A model generated the notes under the pieces. That model was not told where the DNA came from. It did not search any database and was given only the letters and a program-made list of their open reading frames with translations. Below, one piece after another: positions 33,572-43,131 of a stretch of 64,000 bases of DNA. Numbering within the stretch: position 1 is the first letter of the stretch; the number at the start of each line of letters is the position of its first letter. This DNA is from Myxococcota bacterium (lineage in GTDB: Bacteria; Myxococcota_A; UBA9160; UBA6930): the NCBI GenBank assembly GCA_028285625.1, contig JANQOX010000022.1, positions 273,511 to 337,510 on the forward strand, read 5' to 3'. Position numbers and translations under genes: made by a program.

Positions 33572-34186
33572 ATGGCCACGACCACACCCACCGCGAGACA
33601 GCGCCAGCGCGATGCCACCCGAGACAGGATCCTGGAAGCGGCGGTCGAGGCCTTCGCCGAGATGGGCTTTCGCGGCGCGAGCACCCGTGAGATCGCCCGC
33701 CGGGCCGGCACGAACCAGGGTCTCATCACGTATCACTTCCAGAGCAAGGATGCGCTGTGGCGGGCGGCTGCGGACAGCATCTTCGAGCGACTGGGCAGGC
33801 AACTGACCGAACGCCTGGATGCGCTCGATCTCAGCGATCCGCGAGAACTCGCGCGCGAAGGGATCCGTCAGTACGTGCGCTTCGCGGCGGCCCACCCCGA
33901 GCTCTTCCGCATCATGGTCGACGAGGGCCGGGTTGCCGACGACCGCATGAAGTGGCTGGTCGATACCCACCTGCGCCCGCGCTTCGAAGCGATCGCACCC
34001 GGACTGGTGGAGGCCGCGGGAGTCGACGAAGCGCTGCTGCCCCACGCCTTCTATGCGCTTGCCGGTGCGGCCTCGCTGATGTTCGCCGTGGCGCCCGAGT
34101 GCCGGCGCCTGACGGGACTGGACCCGCGGAGTGCCCAGGCCGTCGAAGCCCATGCCGACTACGTCGCGCGGCTGTTGGCGCCGTAG
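33572..34186 (+). CDS. TetR family transcriptional regulator
   Basis: 204 residues. N-terminal TetR domain: TRDRILEAAVEAFAEMGF, then ASTREIARRAGTNQGLITYHFQSKDALW with the recognition helix at NQGLITYHF. The C-terminal ligand domain (IRQYVRFAAAHPELFRIMVDEG) is typical of the group that controls aromatic or fatty-acid catabolism. The gene is flanked by a GST (-) and the TfdB-like operon (+), and TTCANTTGAC half-sites occur in both flanking promoters. It is the likely regulator of both. Confidence 0.88.
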   Translation: MATTTPTARQRQRDATRDRILEAAVEAFAEMGFRGASTREIARRAGTNQGLITYHFQSKDALWRAAADSIFERLGRQLTERLDALDLSDPRELAREGIRQYVRFAAAHPELFRIMVDEGRVADDRMKWLVDTHLRPRFEAIAPGLVEAAGVDEALLPHAFYALAGAASLMFAVAPECRRLTGLDPRSAQAVEAHADYVARLLAP

Positions 34187-34261
34187 GCCCGGCGGCGGGG
34201 TCCCCGACCGGCCGGCGCAGGGCCACGGCTCGGGCCCCGGGCACCCGACGGATGGGTCCAG

Positions 34262-34298
34262 GGCTCGAATTGTTCACTTGACAAGCCAAATTCGAGCC
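34262..34298 (+). promoter_or_regulatory. Promoter/operator region of the TfdB-like operon
   Basis: GGCTCGAATT (34262-34271) and AATTCGAGCC (34289-34298) form a perfect 10-bp inverted repeat. Between them lies TTCACTTGACAAGCC (34273-34287), which contains TTGACA and matches 14 of 15 bases of the GST promoter motif. The -10 at the expected place is poor, so the promoter may need activation. Confidence 0.55.
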
Positions 34299-34344
34299 GG
34301 CACCCTCCTGCTAGTCATTCGAACAGCGAAACCAGGAGGACCGG

Positions 34345-36081
34345 ATGGACAGGATCAGGACCGACGTGCTGGTGGTCGGCGCGGGCCCCGCCGGGCTCAC
34401 CGCCGCGAGCCTGCTCGCCCGACTCGGGGTCGATGCCCTCACGTTCTCGAAGTACGGCACCGCCGACGCGCCGCGCGCCCACATCACCAACCAGAGGGCC
34501 GTGGAGGTCTTTCGCGACCTCGGGGTCGAAGAGCAGGTGAAGGCGCGCGCCCTCCCCCACCACCTCATGGGCAAGCAGGTCTTCGCCACCTCGTTCGCCG
34601 GTCGCGAACTGTCGCGCATGATGACCTGGGGCACCGGGGACGAACGCATCGGCGAGTATCGCGCCGCCAGCCCCAGCGAGATGTGCAACGTCGGCCAGCA
34701 CGTTCTCGAGCCGATCCTGCTCGAACGCGCTCGCGAACTCGGCGCCGACATCCGTATGAACCATGAGGTGCTGTCGGTCGAACAGGACGACGAGCAGGTC
34801 ACGGCGCGTGTGCGCCCTCGCGACGGCGGCCCCGAGTTCGAGGTCGTGGCCCGCTACGCCATCGGGTGTGACGGCGGGCGAACCGTCGTCGGGCGGGACG
34901 GAGCGTTCGAGTACGAAGGCGAGGCGGGCCTCGGCGATGCCATCACGGTATGGATCGAAGCGGACCTGAGCCGCTACACGGCGCATCGGTCCGGCGCCTT
35001 GTTCTTCACGGTGACGCCGGGCAGCAAGGATCTCGTGAGCATCTGGACGTGCGTCGAGCCGTGGAACGAGTGGAGCACGATCTTCGTCCGTCCCGACATG
35101 GCGCCCAACGACCTCGACGAGTCGAACGTGGTCGCGAGCGTGCGCGCCGCGATCGGCGACCCTGACGTCGCGTTCGAGATCAAGAAGGTGAGCCCCTGGC
35201 AGTTCAACCACGTCGTGGCTTCGAGCTACCGGCGCGGTCGGCTCTTCATTGCAGGCGATGCCGCGCACCGTCACCCCCCCGCCAACGGACTGGGCAGCAA
35301 CACCTCGATCCAGGACACCTACAACCTGGCGTGGAAGCTCGGGCTCGTCGTGCGGGGGCTGGCCGACGACGCCCTGCTCGACACCTACGACGCCGAGCGC
35401 CAGCCCGTCGGGCGGCAGATCGTCGACCGTGCCAACCAGAGCGTGCGGGAGACGGCGGACTGGCTCGTTGCGCTGGGACTGCGGCCGGACATGAGCCCGG
35501 ACGAGGTCGAGAACAGGCTCGCGGAGATCTACGGCCCGGAGGGCGAGGCGCAGCGAGCCCAGATGCTCGCGGGGCTCGAAACCATGAACGCCCAGTTCAA
35601 CGCGCACGGCGTCGAGCTCGGCCAGCGCTACCGGTCGCGGGCCGTCATCGACGACGGGACTCCCGCTCCCGAGCCGCCTCGCGATCCCGTGCTCCACTAC
35701 GAGCCGTCGACGTTTCCCGGCAGTCCGGTCCCGCATGCGTGGCTCGCGGCGGGAGACCAGGACGTCTCCACGCTCGACGTTTGCGCCTACGACCGGTTCA
35801 CCCTGATCACGGGCGCCAGCGGCCAGGCGTGGCTCGACGCCGCCGGAAAGGTCTCGGCCGAGCTCGGCGTCGAAGTCGCCGGCGTGAAGGTCTCGCTCGG
35901 GCTCGACGTCAACGACGTGTACGGGGACTGGATCCGCCGCCGCGAGGTCGGTGACGCGGGTTGTGTGCTCGTACGGCCCGACCGGATCGTCGCATGGCGA
36001 TCCGTCGGCGGGGTCGACGACCCGAAGGCCGCCCTGCGAGCCGCGATGTCGGCCATACTGGGGTCGGGAGGAAGCGCATGA
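34345..36081 (+). CDS. FAD-dependent aromatic hydroxylase (TfdB/PheA-like)
   Basis: 578 residues. The FAD-binding start VVGAGPAGLTAASLLARLG, the family block APRAHITNQRAVEVFRDLGVE and the second FAD motif RLFIAGDAAHRHPPANGLGSNTS are those of 2,4-dichlorophenol 6-monooxygenase/phenol hydroxylase flavoproteins. The C-terminal thioredoxin-like domain is also present. It would ortho-hydroxylate a phenol or chlorophenol to a catechol using NAD(P)H and O2. AGGAGG precedes the ATG. It is coupled by ATGA overlap to a VOC-fold dioxygenase candidate, giving a compact hydroxylase/ring-cleavage pair under the TetR regulator. Confidence 0.88.
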   Translation: MDRIRTDVLVVGAGPAGLTAASLLARLGVDALTFSKYGTADAPRAHITNQRAVEVFRDLGVEEQVKARALPHHLMGKQVFATSFAGRELSRMMTWGTGDERIGEYRAASPSEMCNVGQHVLEPILLERARELGADIRMNHEVLSVEQDDEQVTARVRPRDGGPEFEVVARYAIGCDGGRTVVGRDGAFEYEGEAGLGDAITVWIEADLSRYTAHRSGALFFTVTPGSKDLVSIWTCVEPWNEWSTIFVRPDMAPNDLDESNVVASVRAAIGDPDVAFEIKKVSPWQFNHVVASSYRRGRLFIAGDAAHRHPPANGLGSNTSIQDTYNLAWKLGLVVRGLADDALLDTYDAERQPVGRQIVDRANQSVRETADWLVALGLRPDMSPDEVENRLAEIYGPEGEAQRAQMLAGLETMNAQFNAHGVELGQRYRSRAVIDDGTPAPEPPRDPVLHYEPSTFPGSPVPHAWLAAGDQDVSTLDVCAYDRFTLITGASGQAWLDAAGKVSAELGVEVAGVKVSLGLDVNDVYGDWIRRREVGDAGCVLVRPDRIVAWRSVGGVDDPKAALRAAMSAILGSGGSA

Positions 36082-36635
36082 CGGACACGAAGACGACGCC
36101 CCGGCTCACGCTGGGGCACACCACCTTGGCGGCTCGCGACCTGGATCGGCTGTCTTCGTTCTATTGCGACGTGCTGGGCTTTCACGTCACCAATCGGGGC
36201 CCGGTCCCGGGCGGCTCCGAGATCGCCTTCCTGAGCCAGGACCCGAGCGCCCATCACCAGATCGCCATGGTGGGCGGGCTCGAACCGCCGAGCGCCGCAT
36301 TCGTGATGGTCGACCACCTCGCGTTTCGCACCGGCACGCTCGACGACCTGCGCGTGCTGCGCGCGAAGCTCGAAGCAGCCGGCATCGAGGGGATCCTGCC
36401 GATCTGCCATGGCAATGCCTGGTCGCTCTACTTCAACGACTGCGAGGGCAACGGTGTCGAGTGCTTCGTGGATACGCCCTTCCACGTGGCGCAGCCCTTC
36501 GCCCAGGGCTTCGACCTCGACCAGCGCGACGAGGACATCACCGAGGCGACCCGCAAGCAGGTCGAATCCGAGCCCGAGTTCCGCCCCATGACGCAGTGGC
36601 AGGCAGAGTTCGCGAGGCGCCTCCAAGAGTCCTGA
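36078..36635 (+). CDS. VOC family protein (extradiol dioxygenase-like)
   Basis: 185 residues, ATG overlapping the hydroxylase stop as ATGA. Metal ligands are His in LGHTTLAARD, His in MVDHLAFRTG and Glu in NGVECFVDTP. HGNAWSLYFND and FYCDVLGFHVTNRGP are shared with the paralogue at 26229-26777. Next to a phenol hydroxylase, extradiol cleavage of the resulting catechol is the natural reading, though the protein is shorter than two-domain catechol 2,3-dioxygenases and could act on another intermediate. Confidence 0.87.
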   Translation: MTDTKTTPRLTLGHTTLAARDLDRLSSFYCDVLGFHVTNRGPVPGGSEIAFLSQDPSAHHQIAMVGGLEPPSAAFVMVDHLAFRTGTLDDLRVLRAKLEAAGIEGILPICHGNAWSLYFNDCEGNGVECFVDTPFHVAQPFAQGFDLDQRDEDITEATRKQVESEPEFRPMTQWQAEFARRLQES

Positions 36636-36643
36636 CGGACGGG

Positions 36644-37930
<1,287 letters not shown>

Positions 37931-37949
37931 GGGTTCCCTCCCGGGCACA

Positions 37950-37978
37950 TTGATAATGACTGACCGGTTGGTCATAAT
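37950..37978 (+). promoter_or_regulatory. Promoter with embedded TetR-type operator
   Basis: TTGATA (37950-37955), a 17-bp spacer and CATAAT (37973-37978) make a good sigma70-like promoter. ATGACTGACCGGTTGGTCAT (37956-37975; eight of ten arm positions paired) fills the spacer. The GTG of the TetR gene (37984) lies six bases after the -10, so the mRNA would be leaderless. The same operator is 26 bases upstream of the divergent P450 start. Confidence 0.7.
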
Positions 37979-37983
37979 AAGGC

Positions 37984-38652
37984 GTGGCCAGGATCCCCGC
38001 AAGCCAGCGAGACGCCTTCTACGAGGCCAGGCGGTCCGAGCTGGCCGACGTGGCGCTCAAGCTCTGGGCCGAGCAGGGCTACGACACCACCTCGGTGGCC
38101 GAGATCGCCCGCGAGGCCGGCGTCGCCAAGGGCACCTTCTACGTCTACTTCGAGAGCAAGCAGAGCCTGCTGCTCGACGTGCTGAGGCGGAACTCGCTCG
38201 TCCCCAACGTGCTGCGGCTGATCGACGACCTGCAGCACGACTCGCTCGAGACCGCCGTGTCGGGATTCGTGCGCGGCGCCTGGAGCCACCTGTCCGAACA
38301 CCGCGAGCTGGTGCTCTTGGTGATGCGCGAGCTGCCCACTCATCTGGACGAGGCGCGAGAGGTGGTCGAGCGCGTGATCGTGCCGAGCAACGAGGCGCTC
38401 GCCGGATACCTGGAGTCGCACATCCCGTCCGGTCGCGCGGCCGAGTTGTCCACGGTCATCTCGGTGCGGGCATTGGTGGGGATGATCCTCGTGGTCTTCA
38501 TCTCCCAGGAGCTCCTCGGCGCGGGCCGACACCTGCCCGTGTCCGAGGACGACATCACGAAGACCCTCACCGAGCTCTTCCTGCGCGGCGTCGCCCCCGA
38601 CGCACCTGCAGACGCCCCACCCTCCCCCCGCGCCCCGAAGGACCCGACGTGA
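37984..38652 (+). CDS. TetR family transcriptional regulator
   Basis: 222 residues from a GTG without a ribosome site. The DNA-binding part is ADVALKLWAEQGYDTTSVAEI, then AREAGVAKGTFYVYFESKQSLL with the recognition helix at KGTFYVYF. The C-terminus ends in a Pro-rich tail. The palindrome at 37956-37975 is its likely binding site, controlling itself and the divergent P450. Its TGA overlaps the GTG of the ABC1 kinase gene (GTGA), so the two are co-translated. Confidence 0.88.
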   Translation: MARIPASQRDAFYEARRSELADVALKLWAEQGYDTTSVAEIAREAGVAKGTFYVYFESKQSLLLDVLRRNSLVPNVLRLIDDLQHDSLETAVSGFVRGAWSHLSEHRELVLLVMRELPTHLDEAREVVERVIVPSNEALAGYLESHIPSGRAAELSTVISVRALVGMILVVFISQELLGAGRHLPVSEDDITKTLTELFLRGVAPDAPADAPPSPRAPKDPT

Positions 38653-39923
38653 ACCTGCGACATCTGCGGCCCGTACGCGTCCTGCGCGTGCAGCTCGGCC
38701 TCGCGCGCGTGTTGCCCGCCTACCTGCGTCTGCTGTTCGCCGAGTACCGGGCGAAGGAATCGACCGACCAGGCCGACTGGGACCGCGCCCACCAACGCGC
38801 AGCCCGTGAGATCAAGCGGGTGGCGCTCGCCTACGCGGGCGCCTTCGTAAAGGGGGCGCAGATCGGCGGTGCCCGGGCCGACGTGCTGCCCGCGGTCTTC
38901 ATCGACGAGCTCTCGCAGTTCCACGACGCCGTGCCGCCGAGGCCCTTCGAAGCGCTGCGCCCCATCGTCGAGGGCGATCTCGGGCGTCCGCTCGGGGACG
39001 TCTTCGCCGAGGTCGACCCCCAGGCGCTCGCCGCGGCATCGCTGGCCCAGGTGCACCGCGCGCGATTGCACGACGGGCGCGAGGTCGTGCTCAAGATCCA
39101 GTACCCCGAGGCACGTCGGATCATCCCGCTCGATCTGAAGATGGTGCGGTTCGTGGGGCGTGTCGCGAACCGCATCCAGCGCTTCGTCGACCTGCGTGCA
39201 CTCGTCGACGAGGTGACGCGCTTCATCGAGCGGGAGCTCGACTTCGCAAACGAGGTGGCCTCCACGAAGCGCCTCGCCGAGGTGCTCGATGGACGGCCCG
39301 ACGTGGTCGTGCCGGACGTCGTGGACAAGCACTGCGGCCCCAACCTGATCGTGCTCGAGTATCTGGACGGCATCCAGGTGACGCGAACCGCCGAGCTGGT
39401 CGAGGCGGGACACAAGCCCGCCGACGTCGCGCGGCGGGTGGGCGGCCTGTACGGCGCGATGATCTTCGAGCTCAGCTTCTTCCACGGCGACCCCCACCCG
39501 GGGAACCTGCTGGTACTCGGGGACGGCCGCATCGGACTGCTCGACTACGGCCTGTGCAAGGAGCTGCCCGAGGGCTTCGCGTTGCTCGTGGCGCGCATGA
39601 TGGTGTCGGCGATGATCGGCGACTCGGCGGACGCGCTCGACGCCGCAGCCAGCCTCGGCTTCGACACGCGCACCCTGCGCGCCGATCACCTGCGTTCGCT
39701 GATGCTCAAGACCATCGGGGACAGCGACGGCGACGAGAACGTGTTCGAGATCTTCACCGAGAGCCGCATCGAGCGGATCCCCGAGGATTTCGCGCTGGTG
39801 GTGCGCACGCTGATCCTGCTGAACGGGCTGTCGGAGCGGCTGGTACCCCACCGCCGCCTCGTGCAGGCAGCGGTCCTCGAGCACCTGGCGAGCGGGGCCG
39901 CCCGCGCGGGCGGGACGCACTAG
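38649..39923 (+). CDS. ABC1/UbiB-AarF family atypical kinase
   Basis: 424 residues. Family motifs: KGAQIGG (a KxGQ variant with Ala for Gly-neighbour residues), LAAASLAQVHRA, VVLKIQYPE with the conserved Lys, ERELDFANEV, and the catalytic pair FFHGDPHPGNLL and GLLDYGL. These proteins support ubiquinone biosynthesis or lipid/terpenoid homeostasis, with ADCK/Coq8-like ATPase activity. GTG start overlaps the TetR stop. Its own TAG shares CTAG with the convergent SDR gene. The ubiquinone link is weak here since no ubi genes are near. Confidence 0.87.
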   Translation: MNLRHLRPVRVLRVQLGLARVLPAYLRLLFAEYRAKESTDQADWDRAHQRAAREIKRVALAYAGAFVKGAQIGGARADVLPAVFIDELSQFHDAVPPRPFEALRPIVEGDLGRPLGDVFAEVDPQALAAASLAQVHRARLHDGREVVLKIQYPEARRIIPLDLKMVRFVGRVANRIQRFVDLRALVDEVTRFIERELDFANEVASTKRLAEVLDGRPDVVVPDVVDKHCGPNLIVLEYLDGIQVTRTAELVEAGHKPADVARRVGGLYGAMIFELSFFHGDPHPGNLLVLGDGRIGLLDYGLCKELPEGFALLVARMMVSAMIGDSADALDAAASLGFDTRTLRADHLRSLMLKTIGDSDGDENVFEIFTESRIERIPEDFALVVRTLILLNGLSERLVPHRRLVQAAVLEHLASGAARAGGTH

Positions 39924-40552
39924 CGGGCGAAGATCTCGCCAATCGGCTGATCGCCGTCGAGCAGGTCGACGACCTGCCCGCGAGCGGAAGGCTGCCGCAG
40001 GGCCGCCGCGATGCAGTCGGCGACGTTCTCCCGTGAGATGTCGAAGCCGCTCGCGCGCGACACGTCGGTCGTCACGCGGCCGCTTCCGGCCGTGTCGGTC
40101 AGCCGTCCGGGACGAAGAATCGTCCAGGGGATGGAACTCGCTCGCAGGCGATCGTCCGCCAGCTTCTTCGCGACGAAGTAGTGGCGCATCGCAGGCGGAC
40201 CCTCCAGCGGCCGATCGGTCCGCAGAGCGCTCACCATGACGAAGTGCTCGATCCCACGCGCCTCGCTCTGCTCGATGGCACGGATGGCGCCATAGAGGTC
40301 GACGAGCAGGGTCTTGTCGCCGCCGGTGTGGCCGCCCGATCCCGCCGTGAAGACGACACGATCGCAACCCTCGAGGGCCTCGGCGAAGTCGCCCTCGAGA
40401 TCGCCCGCGACGACTTCGACAGCCGGCCCTTCGAGCTCCGAGGCCTGTGCCGTGTCGCGCACCATCGCTCGCAACGGGAGTTCGTAGACCGCAGCCTTCC
40501 TGCAGAGGATACGGCCGATCTTGCCATGGCTACCGATGACGAGCGTCTTCAT
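39920..40552 (-). CDS. NAD(P)-binding atypical short-chain dehydrogenase (SDR_a5-like)
   Basis: 210 residues. The Rossmann start MKTLVIGSHGKIGRILC, the VVAGDLEGDF and VVFTAGSGG segments, the YFVAKKLADDRLRASSIPWTILRPG block and a C-terminal helix fit the YwnB/NmrA-like atypical SDRs. These bind NAD(P) and may be reductases, epimerases or regulators. The classical Tyr-x3-Lys is present as Y-F-V-A-K. It begins 14 bases after the PEP-CTERM gene's stop with no obvious ribosome site, so translation may be coupled. Confidence 0.82.
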   Translation of the reverse strand: MKTLVIGSHGKIGRILCRKAAVYELPLRAMVRDTAQASELEGPAVEVVAGDLEGDFAEALEGCDRVVFTAGSGGHTGGDKTLLVDLYGAIRAIEQSEARGIEHFVMVSALRTDRPLEGPPAMRHYFVAKKLADDRLRASSIPWTILRPGRLTDTAGSGRVTTDVSRASGFDISRENVADCIAAALRQPSARGQVVDLLDGDQPIGEIFAR

Positions 40553-40566
40553 GGCTGACTGGAGGG

Positions 40567-41223
40567 CTAGTCGCGGCGGCGCATGGCCGCCAGGACAGCC
40601 AGGGGCGCCAGCAGGAGCGCCAGGCCGGCCTCGGGAACCGCGCGATGCTGAACCACGAGCGTCGTCGTGATCATCCCCGGGCCGCTGTTGAAGTCCGATG
40701 CCAAGAAGAAGAGCGAAACGTTGAGCGGGTCGCCGAGTTCGCCGACCCCGCCTATGTCTGCGGCCGCGGGCGTGAGCTCGGTCGGAGCGCCAGAGGCATC
40801 CGGAATCTCGACCACAATGTTGACGACGTCCGCACCGCCGATGCCACCCCAGAAGAGGTTCAGGATGTCGAGCCGCACGGCCGAGTCGGGGAACAGGAGA
40901 TTCTCGAACAACGGCGCCTGATCCGCGGCGAAGATGAAGGTCAGGATCTCGATGTCGGGGCCAACGGAGCTGGCCGCTTCGACCAGAAACAGGGTGCTCT
41001 CGTCGACGTTCGGCGGGACCGGGGCGACGATCTGATCGGACATGACCTCGGCAACCTCGTCGAACGTGACCGCCAGGCTTCCGCGAAGGGTGGTGTCCCC
41101 GTTGGCGGTGGTGGCCTCCAACCCGGCGGAATAGTCGGTGCCGATGGGGCTGGCATGCGAGGTCGACACGAGGCCGAGCACGAGGCCTGCAGCCGCGAAA
41201 AGGGCGATGACGTTCTTCGACAT
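40567..41223 (-). CDS. PEP-CTERM sorting domain protein (VPEAG variant)
   Basis: 218 residues. Signal peptide MSKNVIALFAAAGLVLGLVS to HAS. The C-terminus is AVPEAGLALLLAPLAVLAAM then RRR-Asp, a PEP-CTERM tail in which VPEP has become VPEA. GGAGG lies five bases before the ATG. The mature part has several Asp/Glu-rich beta segments. It is co-directional with the SDR gene. A CGGGAAGTGTC motif 58 bases upstream is shared with the PEP-CTERM gene at 55918-56715. Confidence 0.82.
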   Translation of the reverse strand: MSKNVIALFAAAGLVLGLVSTSHASPIGTDYSAGLEATTANGDTTLRGSLAVTFDEVAEVMSDQIVAPVPPNVDESTLFLVEAASSVGPDIEILTFIFAADQAPLFENLLFPDSAVRLDILNLFWGGIGGADVVNIVVEIPDASGAPTELTPAAADIGGVGELGDPLNVSLFFLASDFNSGPGMITTTLVVQHRAVPEAGLALLLAPLAVLAAMRRRD

Positions 41224-41632
41224 GAGACCTCCGGCGGGGCACCGTTCCAGGCGCCGCCGCCGAGAAGTGGCGCGGCGAGGCGGGAAGTGTCCCCGGCGGT
41301 GCAATTTCACCCCCTAGAGCCACCAGAGAGCCGATGGGCCTTCACCTCTTCCTGGTGTGCGAGCCCACCGGTCCAGGCATGCGAGGTGGGGCGGCACGGC
41401 TCTTCTCGGCAGGTCCGCGCCGCGCGCGATGGCCTGCGGATCATCCGGCGCATGACAGGTGGCGCGCTCGATACCGATCGCCTCGCCACGCACGCCGCGA
41501 AGGCCGAAAGGCGCGGTCGCCAGGCAGCCGGCCGGCTGGCAGCCCTTTTCGCGTTACGAACGGCCGCGAGCGGCCACGAACAGACGGCGCAGTTGCGTTC
41601 GAGCTCGGTCAGGACCCGGGGAGACACGGAAG
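41224..41632. other. Intergenic region with PEP-CTERM upstream motif
   Basis: These 409 bases separate the divergent PEP-CTERM (-) and peroxidase (+) genes. The plus-strand motif CGGGAAGTGTC at 41281-41291 also occurs ahead of another PEP-CTERM gene (56770-56780) at nearly the same distance and orientation. No coding frame, tRNA or clear terminator is visible in the rest. Confidence 0.45.
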
Positions 41633-43048
41633 ATGCAGAGAAGTCGAAGCGAACAGGCAAGTCGTTGCGTGCACTGGGGCGCCCTGGGACACGCGATGCT
41701 CCTGGGCTTGGCGCTGCTGCTGGCGGCCGGCACGGCCGAGGCTCGCGGCAAGCGCGGCGGGCACGAGATCGGGCAACGGACCGACGCGAAACTGCGGAGC
41801 GCGCTGCGTCGGGCGGGCGTCGAGCCGATCCGCAACCGCGACTACGCGCGCCACCCCGAGGCGCAGGTCGAACTCGGCCAGATGCTCTTCTTCGACAAGG
41901 AACTCTCGGGCAACCGCGACGTCTCCTGCGCGACCTGCCACCACCCCCTGGCCGCAACCGGCGACGGGCTGAGCCTGCCGGCCGGCGTCGGCGGCGCAGG
42001 CCTCGCGACCACGCGCGTGATGGGCGCGGGGCGCGAGCGCGTCCCGCGCAACGCGCCCGAAGTCTGGAACCGCGGACATGTCGACTTTCGCTCGATGTTC
42101 TGGGACAGCCGGCTCGCCGAGGATCCGTCAGAGCCTTCGGGATTCGTGAACCCGGCTGGCGACGACCTGCCCCCGGGCCTGCCGAGCGCGCTCGCCGCCC
42201 AGGCGATGTTCCCGGTGACGTCGGCCGCCGAGATGCGCGGCGACCCCGGCGAGAACGAGATCGCCGACGCGCCGGACAATCCGGCCGTCTGGGCGGCGCT
42301 GATGGAGCGACTGCTCACGATCGAGGAGTACCGGGATCTGTTCGCCGCCGCGTTCCCGAGCGTGGAGGAAGTGGACCTCGGTTTCGAGCACGCGGCCACC
42401 GCGATCGCGGCATTCGAAGCCACCGCCTGGCGCGCGGACCGCTCGCCGTTCGACGCGTACCTGCGCGGCGACGACGACGCGCTCTCGCTCGCACAGAAGC
42501 GTGGCGCGCTGCTCTTCTACGGCGAGGCGGACTGCGCGGGCTGCCACGCGGGCGCGCTCCAGACCGACCTCGAGCACCACGCGATCGCCGCCCCTCAGAT
42601 CGGCCCGGGCAAGGGCGACGGTCCGGACGGCGACGAAGACCTGGGCCGAGCCCGCGAGACCGGCGACCCCGCCGACGCATACCGCTTTCGCACACCCTCG
42701 CTGCGCAACGTGGCGCTGAACGCGCCGTACCTGCATGCGGGCGCCTATCCGGACCTGGCGGGTGTGGTGCGTCACCATCTGCGGCCGCGACGTGCGCTGG
42801 CCCGTTGGGACGAGACGAACGCGACGCTCCCGCTGCACCCGGACGAGCCCGACGACTTCGGGGTGATGAACGCCACGGAGAAGGTCAGCCGCATCGCCGA
42901 CGCAAACGAGCTGCGGGGCCAGCGTCTCTCGCGCGACGAGTTCCGCGACCTGCTCGCGTTCCTGCACGCGCTGACCGATCCGACGAGCCTCGACATCCGT
43001 CGTGACGTGCCGCGATCGGTGCCGAGCGGTCTACCCGTCTTCGACTGA
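41633..43048 (+). CDS. Di-haem cytochrome c peroxidase / MauG family
   Basis: 471 residues with an export signal (AMLLGLALLLAAGTAEA after a long n-region). Two c-type haem sites are present: CATCH in RDVSCATCHHPL and CAGCH in EADCAGCHAGAL. Other family marks are LGQMLFFDKELSGN, FRTPSLRNVALNAPYLHAGAY and a C-terminal DLLAFLHALTDP. It reduces H2O2 or oxidises a protein or small-molecule substrate in the periplasm. The residue FVNPAGDDLPPG loop is longer than in minimal CcpA. The start ATG has only GGAAG upstream, so an internal start cannot be excluded. Confidence 0.9.
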   Translation: MQRSRSEQASRCVHWGALGHAMLLGLALLLAAGTAEARGKRGGHEIGQRTDAKLRSALRRAGVEPIRNRDYARHPEAQVELGQMLFFDKELSGNRDVSCATCHHPLAATGDGLSLPAGVGGAGLATTRVMGAGRERVPRNAPEVWNRGHVDFRSMFWDSRLAEDPSEPSGFVNPAGDDLPPGLPSALAAQAMFPVTSAAEMRGDPGENEIADAPDNPAVWAALMERLLTIEEYRDLFAAAFPSVEEVDLGFEHAATAIAAFEATAWRADRSPFDAYLRGDDDALSLAQKRGALLFYGEADCAGCHAGALQTDLEHHAIAAPQIGPGKGDGPDGDEDLGRARETGDPADAYRFRTPSLRNVALNAPYLHAGAYPDLAGVVRHHLRPRRALARWDETNATLPLHPDEPDDFGVMNATEKVSRIADANELRGQRLSRDEFRDLLAFLHALTDPTSLDIRRDVPRSVPSGLPVFD

Positions 43049-43131
43049 TCGCCGAACACAGACCCGAGCCCGCTCGCGACCTCGGTCTCGGTGAGTCTGG
43101 AGCCTCGCCCAGCGCGGCCGACGGCCCGCGG

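Noticed and set aside
39920..41323. A 467-codon frame running through the SDR gene and the PEP-CTERM region
   Set aside because: The PEP-CTERM gene in another frame has signal peptide, sorting tail and ribosome site; the SDR begins at 40552.
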